In this document: one piece after another, positions 39,367 to 45,046 of the stretch
Numbering within the stretch: position 1 is the first letter of the stretch
Layout of the letters: each line of letters starts with the position of its first letter
Source of the DNA: an uncultured beta proteobacterium
GTDB lineage: Bacteria > Pseudomonadota > Gammaproteobacteria > Burkholderiales > Burkholderiaceae
Direction of reading: 5' to 3'
Assembly: GCA_903909925.1 (NCBI GenBank)
Contig: CAIVXR010000224.1
Location: 1 to 45,046 of the forward strand
DNA length: 45,046 bases
Program-made: the position numbers and the translations under genes
The notes under the pieces: generated by a model
Told to the model about the DNA's origin: nothing
The model's input: the letters and a program-made list of their open reading frames with translations, nothing else
Database searches by the model: none

Positions 39367-40767
39367 ATGCGGGACAAAAGCAAGGTTGTAAGAACTGCCC
39401 TGCGAGCTGCCAAGCGCCGCCGCTATGATATTGGCGGTATTGCTGACCCATATGGAATGATGGAAACAGAAGAAGAACTGCGTAAGAAAAACCCGCTGTA
39501 TCAAAATACGGGTGACTTAGGATTTTTAAATCCGCATCCTTATGATCCAGCCACAGATCCAACAACACTTGGCACAAATACCAACGCTGGACAGCTTGGT
39601 ACTGGCCTCCCTAACGGCTTTGGCGGCGCGCTTACACCGACAGGTCCGAAAGGAAACGATCTAGTTCCTTACGATAATTCAAACTACCAGCCAGGAGCGG
39701 TACAAACATTTGGTCTTCCGACCAATGATTTTGTTGCATACAATAATGCAAATTATCAGCCCGGAGCTGTTCAATCATTTTCCCTTGCGCCTCCCTCGTC
39801 CACGGCATTAACCTCTACCCCAGCCCAAGTAGCAGCGTTAAATGTCGCAACAAATCCAAATCAAATGTTTACGGATAGCGGCAAAATTACAAGTCATTTT
39901 AACGAACCGTTGCCCGGCTATCTGGGGCCTCTACAACAGGCTTTTGTTGACGAATCAAAAGCAGCGATGGCCGCATATGGTAATTTGGCAGATACTTTTG
40001 CTGCAAACCAAACAGCAACACCTACTGCTGCAGAAGTAGATCAAAGTTTGCCCGGTGCTGTTGCAGGGGCAAATTTAGCTGGAACATTTGATCCTATGGC
40101 ATCTCAAGATGTTTTGGGCGATGTTTCACATGGAGCATTTGGTTTATCAGGCCCGATGGGTCTTTCAAATGCCATGCAAGAAACCAACGAACAGGTTGAT
40201 GCACAAGAAGCTGAACAAGCAGCAGCAGAGCAAGCAGCAGCAGAGCAAGCAGCAGCGGAACAGGCTGCCGCAGCAGAAACAGAAAATGCCGGATCTGAAA
40301 CTGAAAACGGTGGCCCTGAAGAAGGTGGCGGCGCGCCTGAAGGTGGCGGTGGTGGTGCGCCTGAAGGTGGGGGCGGCGGGCCAGATGAAAAGCGCGGCGG
40401 GCGTATTCACATGCGCCATAAATATGATGTTGACTATCCTTTGGACAAGGACAGAGATAACAAACTTACATACATGAAGCCCAAAGAGTTCTTAAAGAAA
40501 GCCCGTCCACTTAATATGGACAAGGATGACAAGAAGGACATTAAGGGTTTCAAGCACTCAATAGAAAATGGCCACAAGCTCGATCCTCTGGCGCTTTACC
40601 CTCATAACAGGGAAAACGGCAGGCACAGGGCGGTTGCTGCTAAAGAATTGGGAATTAAAGAAGTTCCGGTTCACAATTATCGGAAAGAAGCCCATGGTGG
40701 CTCTATTGTGGACAAGGCACTTATGTTAACTTCGCGTAGGCTTTCTGCTGCCAAAGCCCCCAAATAG
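39367..40767 (+). CDS. Virion-type protein with ParB/Srx-like C-terminal domain
   Basis: Start ATG 39367, four bases after the previous stop. The 466-residue product has a basic N-terminus (MRDKSKVVRTALRAAKRRRY, then DIGGIADPYG), two copies of NYQPGAVQ (about 107-138), an Ala/Glu repeat (EQAAA four times), a Gly-rich stretch, then a compact domain: YMKPKEFLKKARPLN and KLDPLALYPHNRENGRHRAV, then AAKELGIKEVPVHNY. NGRHRAVAAKELGIKEVPV is the core of the ParB/Srx fold. It ends GGSIVDKALMLTSRRLSA. Likely a virion protein; nuclease, nucleotide-binding or DNA-linked role possible. Confidence 0.62.
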   Translation: MRDKSKVVRTALRAAKRRRYDIGGIADPYGMMETEEELRKKNPLYQNTGDLGFLNPHPYDPATDPTTLGTNTNAGQLGTGLPNGFGGALTPTGPKGNDLVPYDNSNYQPGAVQTFGLPTNDFVAYNNANYQPGAVQSFSLAPPSSTALTSTPAQVAALNVATNPNQMFTDSGKITSHFNEPLPGYLGPLQQAFVDESKAAMAAYGNLADTFAANQTATPTAAEVDQSLPGAVAGANLAGTFDPMASQDVLGDVSHGAFGLSGPMGLSNAMQETNEQVDAQEAEQAAAEQAAAEQAAAEQAAAAETENAGSETENGGPEEGGGAPEGGGGGAPEGGGGGPDEKRGGRIHMRHKYDVDYPLDKDRDNKLTYMKPKEFLKKARPLNMDKDDKKDIKGFKHSIENGHKLDPLALYPHNRENGRHRAVAAKELGIKEVPVHNYRKEAHGGSIVDKALMLTSRRLSAAKAPK

Positions 40768-40774
40768 GGCAGCG

Positions 40775-40802
40775 CCGGGGACGCCCGGAAACTCCTTGGA
40801 GT
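40775..40802 (+). promoter_or_regulatory. Hairpins before the GG-repeat protein; SD can be masked
   Basis: CCGGG-gacg-CCCGG (40775-40788) is followed by ACTC-cttg-GAGT (40791-40802), whose right arm includes the GGAG of the next gene's ribosome-binding site. The two stems stand in tandem in a 40-base spacer, which suggests translational control. No T-run, so not a terminator. Confidence 0.45.
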
Positions 40803-40807
40803 ACATT

Positions 40808-42616
40808 ATGTCTGAGATGGCAAAAAAGGCCCGTGCGGCCATGAAGGCGAAAGCCAAAAGCATAACCACTGATCCACACCAGAAAGTTGATTCCTCAACT
40901 TGGACACCCCCTGAGCCTTTGGAGACAACGGCTAAAACTGGGATGCGTCCTGTCAGCCGCCGTGCCTACAAGAAGGGCGGCAAGGTTGAAGGTGCTAATG
41001 CTAAGGCTAACATGGGCAAAAAGGCTCGTGCCTCTGGCGGCCAAACCATGGCTAATGATTGGATCAATCGTAATGCCAAAGAAGCCAATGAGCTTCGCCC
41101 TGGCATCAAGCACGTTGGCGGCATGAAGAAGGGTGGCCGAGCTGCCCATGCAACAAAAGGCTTTGTCCCACCCAAGAACCCGCCTCTTCCTCCCGTTCGC
41201 CCAAAGGATCTAGACGATGGTCCTGTTGATGCCAATATGCTCAACAAGCTGACCACACCTGAGTACCGCAATGCTTTGGAAAACAAATCACCTCAGCCTA
41301 CCGATCTGTATGATGCCGATCAGGTAAAAGCTTTGGAGCGTGGCACTAACAAGCGCGGTGGCCGCACAGGAAAGGTCCGTGGAGGCGAACTTAATTATGC
41401 GCAAAAACGATTACTTACAGGTAGCGACAAATCTAAAAAACGATTGGAACGCATTTTTAGGGCAAGCGATTACGCAACAAAAAATGCCACTAATGACATG
41501 TATCCAGGTGGATGGAAAAACCCTAAATACCGGGATCCAGTTTCAAACTTTCTAGATACTTCCAAATTTGATGATATTGCTTCCCAGACCGACCAAGCCC
41601 GCAAAAACTATAAAACTGATTCAGCAACGGTGGACCCGACATTTAAAGATTGGTCCGGCAAAATGAAGGACGAGATGGGGGCAAAAAAAGGTGGCCGTAT
41701 TAGACGCATGGATGGCGGCATGATGCCTCCTCCCGGCATGGCTCAACCCATGGACCCTCGCCTTGGGATTGTAAAACCAAAGGCCATGAATTTCACCAAT
41801 AACCCTGTTGTTCCCGGCCAGAAAAAAGGCGGCAAAGTCGAGAAGCATGAGGATGTGAAGGAAGACAAAGCCCTCATCCGCAAGATGGTAAAGCCTTCTG
41901 CCCGCACAGGCAAATTGGGCGGCGGTTTGTTGTCCGATCCAGCTTTCATGCAAGGTATGACTGCAATGCGCGCACATGCAGCTAACCGAAAAGATGGCGG
42001 TGACGCTGAGAAAAAGGAAAAAAAGTCAGAGAAGCGTGAGAAACGCGCTAATGGCGGCGGCATCTTCTCTGGACCTAGTTATCCTGGCAAGGTTCCTGGC
42101 GTAACTGGTGGTCGCATTGCCCGTGCTTCTGGCGGCAAGACAAAAGGCAAGACCGACATTAACATCATCATCAATGGTGGCGGCAAAGATCAGGGGCAAA
42201 TGGGCGGTATGCCTGGTATGCCTCGTCCGATTGGTATGGCTGGCGGTATGCCTCCGCCTCCACCTCCCGGACCAATGCCTCCTCCCGGCATGATGGCTGG
42301 CGCACCTCCTATGCCTCCAATGCCCGCTGGTGGTCCTCCCGGCTTGCCTCCGGGCATGATGCCTCCAGGTATGCCTCCAAGTGGACCTCCATTGCAGCGT
42401 AAGTCAGGTGGCCGCGCTTACCATTCAGCTAAAGACATGGATGCAGGTGCTGCTTCTGGCGAAGGGCGTTTGGAAAAGACAGAAATTGCCAAGTTCCAGC
42501 GCAACAAACGCAAGGCTGGTGGCCGCACGTATCGGTCCTACAAAGACATGGATGCCGGCGCTGCATCAGGCCTCGGTCGATTAGAAAAGACTGAGATAGC
42601 TGCACACAAAGGATAA
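40808..42616 (+). CDS. 602-residue repeat protein with many [KR]xGG[RK] motifs
   Basis: ATG 40808 follows GGAG; a TTG four codons upstream is inside the ribosome-binding site. The Lys/Arg-rich protein has about nine GG signatures: KKGGKVEG, RASGGQTM, KKGGRAAH, KRGGRTGK, KKGGRIRRMDGG, KKGGKVEK, RASGGKTK, RKSGGRAY and RKAGGRTY. A Pro/Met/Gly-rich stretch lies at about 480-525. The end is a tandem repeat of ~40 residues (KDMDAGAASG-x-GRLEKTEIA twice), a unit I recall at the C-termini of other phage proteins. Disordered and basic: it may condense DNA or bind the head interior. Confidence 0.65.
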   Translation: MSEMAKKARAAMKAKAKSITTDPHQKVDSSTWTPPEPLETTAKTGMRPVSRRAYKKGGKVEGANAKANMGKKARASGGQTMANDWINRNAKEANELRPGIKHVGGMKKGGRAAHATKGFVPPKNPPLPPVRPKDLDDGPVDANMLNKLTTPEYRNALENKSPQPTDLYDADQVKALERGTNKRGGRTGKVRGGELNYAQKRLLTGSDKSKKRLERIFRASDYATKNATNDMYPGGWKNPKYRDPVSNFLDTSKFDDIASQTDQARKNYKTDSATVDPTFKDWSGKMKDEMGAKKGGRIRRMDGGMMPPPGMAQPMDPRLGIVKPKAMNFTNNPVVPGQKKGGKVEKHEDVKEDKALIRKMVKPSARTGKLGGGLLSDPAFMQGMTAMRAHAANRKDGGDAEKKEKKSEKREKRANGGGIFSGPSYPGKVPGVTGGRIARASGGKTKGKTDINIIINGGGKDQGQMGGMPGMPRPIGMAGGMPPPPPPGPMPPPGMMAGAPPMPPMPAGGPPGLPPGMMPPGMPPSGPPLQRKSGGRAYHSAKDMDAGAASGEGRLEKTEIAKFQRNKRKAGGRTYRSYKDMDAGAASGLGRLEKTEIAAHKG

Positions 42617-42678
42617 CTTACGGAAGTTGCTCATCCGTAAGCTAGGGGTGGGAATGTGGTCCCCCTGCATTTCCACCC
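42617..42678 (+). promoter_or_regulatory. Two consecutive hairpins after the repeat protein
   Basis: CTTACGGA and TCCGTAAG (42617-42624 and 42634-42641) make a perfect 8-bp stem with a 9-base loop, starting right after the stop codon. GGGGTGGGAA and TTTCCACCCC (about 42645-42678) form a second long stem with one mismatch. No T-run follows. mRNA processing, 3'-end protection or attenuation are plausible. Confidence 0.5.
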
Positions 42679-42715
42679 CGTTACTAATTGGGGGATAGCG
42701 TCTAAGGGGGACGGT

Positions 42716-42928
42716 ATGTTGACGCACCAAGCATTTTACGATGCAGAGCTTAGAAAGCTTATTTCTGATGAAATCGAGAGACGGAAAAACAACCTCGTGG
42801 CCGGACATCAGGCTAAGGGGTTTGATTTTCCTATGTTCAAACACCATGTTGGTATTATCGAAGGACTTCAGGTAGCCCTAGGGCTATGTGACGAGGCCGA
42901 AAAGAAGGTCAACCAAACGTACAGATAA
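42716..42928 (+). CDS. Small hypothetical protein before the GroES-like gene
   Basis: GGGGGA precedes ATG 42716. The 70-residue helical protein reads MLTHQAFYDAELRKLISDEI, then FDFPMFKHHVGIIEGLQVAL. Likely a small head-assembly or regulatory factor by position; not recognised. Confidence 0.62.
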   Translation: MLTHQAFYDAELRKLISDEIERRKNNLVAGHQAKGFDFPMFKHHVGIIEGLQVALGLCDEAEKKVNQTYR

Positions 42929-42938
42929 GGGGGATATA

Positions 42939-43331
42939 ATGCCGTATATGCGAATGACACATGATGTAGATCCAGCAAAAAAGCTAGTTGAAGAACTGGG
43001 TGATATATCTGAAATTGAAATCTTTAATAATCACATTCTGGTGGCAGTGTATCTAAGGCCAGAAAAGACCCAATCAGGCATTTTCATGCCGGATAAGCAT
43101 CGAGAAGAAGATAAGTACCAGTCAAAAGTAGGTCTTGTTGTCAAGAAAGGCCCATCTGCCTTTGTTGATGCCGGAGAAAACTGGTTTAAGGACGTAAATA
43201 TAAGTCTTAATGATTGGATCATGTACCGCGCTACAGATGGGTGGAGCATTACGGTTAATAATGTCTTGTGCCGTGTGTTGGAAGATACGTCTGTAAAGGG
43301 CCGTATCCCGCACCCAGATTCCGTTTGGTAA
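42939..43331 (+). CDS. GroES-like co-chaperonin (Cpn10-type)
   Basis: GGGGGA before ATG 42939; the frame reaches upstream only through the previous gene. The 130-residue product has the Cpn10 barrel pattern: NNHILVAVYLRPEKTQSGIF, then MPDKHREEDKYQSKVGLVVK, then NISLNDWIMYRATDG and VNNVLCRVLEDTSVKGRI. A phage GroES analogue, such as T4 gp31, works with host GroEL to fold the large capsid protein. Position directly before scaffold supports that role here. Confidence 0.78.
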   Translation: MPYMRMTHDVDPAKKLVEELGDISEIEIFNNHILVAVYLRPEKTQSGIFMPDKHREEDKYQSKVGLVVKKGPSAFVDAGENWFKDVNISLNDWIMYRATDGWSITVNNVLCRVLEDTSVKGRIPHPDSVW

Positions 43332-43341
43332 GGAGAACACA

Positions 43342-44256
43342 ATGTCTGGAATAGATGGCGATATTGAAATTGAAATTGAAAATACTCCAACAAAGCCTGA
43401 TGAAATTAAGGTTGTTCATGCTGAAGATCTTTCTGTTGCTGTTGAAAGTGATGACAGTGAAGGGGAAACTGATGTAGAAAAAGCCCTTAAAAAAATGGAC
43501 AAAAAGCTAAAACGCGAGCGTAAGGCTCGTGAAGAAGCTGAAAAATATGCCCAATATGTTGCTCAACAGGCAAATCAGGCATTTGCGGAAGTGGGGGACA
43601 CCCAGCTTCATTTAGTTTCCAATGCTTTAGACACAGTAAAACAGGAAAATAACATCCTAAAAGCCCATTTGGCTGATGCTACAGCGTCTGGTGACTATGC
43701 CCGTATGGCAGAAATTCAAGAAGCCATGAGCATGAACGCTGTTAAGCTCAATCAACTTGAGCAAGGCAAGCGGGAAATGGAGTCCCGGCCTAAGCAGCAG
43801 AACTATGTGCCGCCACCACCATCCCGTCCGAAGTCAGCTGATCCTTTAGATGATATTATTGCAGCTGTAACCCCAGCTTCTGCCAAGTGGCTGGAGAGAA
43901 ACCGCGATAATATTAAAGACCAGAATGACATTAACGACATGTTTAACGCCCATAATTCGGCTGTTAACCGTGGAATTAAGCCGGACACGGAAGCCTATTT
44001 CCGATTTGTTGAAAATCGGCTTGGGATTACCGGATATGAAGGAGAATCTTCAGTGCCATCAACCCCAACACCGCAAAAGAAGTCTGCGCCACCCTCTGCA
44101 CCTGTTACCCGCAGTGGAAATGGTACAGGAACGCGGCCTAATGTTGTCCGTTTATCCAGCGATGAGCGGGAAATAGCCTCCACGATGGGGATGACTGAAC
44201 AAGAATACGCTCTTAACAAGTTTGCTTTGCAAAAAGCAGGCAAATTACCAAATTGA
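43342..44256 (+). CDS. Head scaffolding protein
   Basis: AAGGAG before ATG. A 304-residue acidic, helical protein: acidic start, coiled coil (VEKALKKMDKKLKRERKARE, then EAEKYAQYVAQQANQAFAEV), then KQENNILKAHLADATASGDY, a Pro-rich linker and the conserved end SSDEREIASTMGMTEQEYAL, then NKFALQKAGKLPN. That ending is typical of phage scaffolds and binds the capsid shell. It follows the GroES-like gene and lies upstream of the expected capsid gene. Confidence 0.8.
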   Translation: MSGIDGDIEIEIENTPTKPDEIKVVHAEDLSVAVESDDSEGETDVEKALKKMDKKLKRERKAREEAEKYAQYVAQQANQAFAEVGDTQLHLVSNALDTVKQENNILKAHLADATASGDYARMAEIQEAMSMNAVKLNQLEQGKREMESRPKQQNYVPPPPSRPKSADPLDDIIAAVTPASAKWLERNRDNIKDQNDINDMFNAHNSAVNRGIKPDTEAYFRFVENRLGITGYEGESSVPSTPTPQKKSAPPSAPVTRSGNGTGTRPNVVRLSSDEREIASTMGMTEQEYALNKFALQKAGKLPN

Positions 44257-44266
44257 GGAGGCTTAA

Positions 44267-44869
44267 ATGGCTGAAGTAAAAGCAGGTGCGCGCCGTAGAG
44301 GGCGTCCAGTCCGTACACTGGCGGCAAAAGGCCCTGAAATAGTAGAGATTGCAGTTGAACCTGTGTCAGAGCGTCCTTCTATGCGGGCTAAAATGAGAGA
44401 AGATGACCCAAGAGCTGCCGCAACACGCCGTGCAGCCGAAATTATGGGCAATCTAGGCAATCTAGACACTGGATCTGATGAATTTTACGTAGATCCAAAC
44501 AGCGTCCCCGATGGTTGGACATATGAATGGAAGCGCAAAACTGTGATGGGTCAGGAAGATCCTGCCTATCAGGTTTCGCTTGCAAGAACTGGCTGGGAAC
44601 CTGTTCCGACCAAGGCTCACCCTGAGATGATGCCCGGAAATGGTAATCATCCGATCATTGAGCGTAAGGGTCAGATCCTGATGATGCGTCCTCAGGAAAT
44701 TACGGATCAGGTACGTTATATTGATTCGCAACGGGCTAAGGGGCAGGTTCAAGTTAAGATTGAGCAGCTTGCCGGAACACCAGAAGGTGGCTTGGGGCAT
44801 CGAAATCACCCTAGCGTTAAGCCAAAAATCAGTAAATCATACGAAGCTATCCCTGTTCCAAAAGATTAA
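44267..44869 (+). CDS. Head-associated conserved protein
   Basis: GGAGG before ATG. The 200-residue protein has a basic N-terminus (RRRGRPVRTLAAKG) and a conserved part: VDPNSVPDGWTYEWKRKTVM, then YQVSLARTGWEPVPTKAHPE and PIIERKGQILMMRPQEITDQ. I recall this P-x-GW-x-YEWK pattern from proteins just before the capsid gene in podovirus metagenomes. Likely a structural or assembly protein; function unknown. Confidence 0.65.
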   Translation: MAEVKAGARRRGRPVRTLAAKGPEIVEIAVEPVSERPSMRAKMREDDPRAAATRRAAEIMGNLGNLDTGSDEFYVDPNSVPDGWTYEWKRKTVMGQEDPAYQVSLARTGWEPVPTKAHPEMMPGNGNHPIIERKGQILMMRPQEITDQVRYIDSQRAKGQVQVKIEQLAGTPEGGLGHRNHPSVKPKISKSYEAIPVPKD

Positions 44870-44892
44870 ATGGAATAAATAGAGTTAGTTGA

Positions 44893-44917
44893 GGGGTCGC
44901 TTATAGGCGGCCCCTTT
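44893..44917 (+). terminator. Stem-loop after the head protein, weak terminator
   Basis: GGGGTCGC-ttatag-GCGGCCCC (44893-44914) is an 8-bp stem with one G-T pair, followed by TTTACATTT. A partial terminator would set the ratio between scaffold-side genes and the downstream (probable capsid) gene. The T-run is interrupted. Confidence 0.55.
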
Positions 44918-44965
44918 ACATTTGAAATTTAATTGTAGATATTTGTTGCGGACCCGTATGGGGCT

Positions 44966-45021
44966 GCCTCCCCCGGCGTGGAGGCTCAAACTTCCTGTTC
45001 CTAGCTACCCCGGCGTGTAGT
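44966..45021 (+). promoter_or_regulatory. Two hairpins with an identical 8-base loop in the last leader
   Basis: GCCTCC-cccggcgt-GGAGGC (44966-44985) and GCTAC-cccggcgt-GTAGT (45004-45021). The loops are identical, while the stems differ in sequence but both pair, which points to conserved RNA structure and loop. AAGGAGA ends the window, so the two hairpins lie in the leader of the next gene, probably the major capsid gene. Confidence 0.62.
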
Positions 45022-45046
45022 GATGGGACTTCTTGTAAAAAGGAGA

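Noticed and set aside
1-45046. tRNA genes, integrase, insertion sequences, CI-type repressor
   Set aside because: I looked for cloverleaf-type sequences, recombinase signatures and IS ends and saw none I could support; a temperate lifestyle is therefore not shown.

Overview
The window is a nearly complete slice of a tailed double-stranded DNA phage genome, most likely a podovirus with an SU10-like head and neck (large and small terminase, P22/SU10-type portal, adaptor, long nozzle-like tail protein, no tape measure or sheath). It infects a Gram-negative host, because it carries a GH24 lysozyme followed by nested spanins. A CcrM-type GANTC signal and a parS-like palindrome hint at an alphaproteobacterium, but this is inference. 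The first base lies inside the lysozyme gene. The last bases are a leader and Shine-Dalgarno sequence for a gene beyond the end, expected from gene order to be the major capsid protein. If the genome is circular or circularly permuted, only the capsid gene and perhaps a few others are missing.

Layout. (1) 1-14,117, plus strand: lysis cassette, adaptor, nozzle, a collagen-like protein, a GNAT enzyme, a 1,828-residue virion protein with an internal S74-like domain and a lysozyme-like domain, an 896-residue likely ejection protein, and a fibre-like protein. (2) 14,101-22,929, minus strand: one long, tightly overlapping early operon, read from the promoter region near 22.96 kb. It holds an ERF annealing protein, a YqaJ-type exonuclease, an SSB-tailed small protein, nuclease-like proteins, an HNH enzyme, several tandemly duplicated tiny gene families, two small membrane proteins and, last, a DXD glycosyltransferase. 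(3) 23,029-27,696, plus strand: Cro/YdaS-like regulator, RusA resolvase, adenine methyltransferase, small HTH proteins, a replication-initiator-like protein, an iteron-rich candidate origin, a DEAH helicase and a TOPRIM primase. (4) 27.7-28.2 kb: two intrinsic terminators flanking an 8-bp-period repeat array. (5) 28,220-30,604: a two-gene cassette (Cys-rich protein and an M20/M28-like metallopeptidase) with an extreme excess of GANTC sites. (6) 30,805-45,046: packaging and head genes: small terminase, small genes, a DnaA-domain-IV-like protein, a secreted transglycosylase whose start codon sits in a parS-like palindrome, large terminase, portal, three large GG-motif proteins, a GroES-like protein, scaffold and a further head protein.

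How it fits together. A divergent regulatory region (22.93-23.03 kb) separates recombination functions (left) from replication functions (right). ERF, exonuclease, RusA, helicase and primase form a lambda/P22-like recombination and replication set. Late genes run from the small terminase through the end of the window and, if the genome is circular, on to the lysis and tail genes at the window start. The most unusual signals are the GANTC-dense cassette, the parS-like site, a self-propagating array of tiny genes whose conserved C-terminal codons are the next gene's ribosome-binding site, a recurrent GG-x motif across six virion-type proteins, and two hairpins with identical eight-base loops in the last leader.
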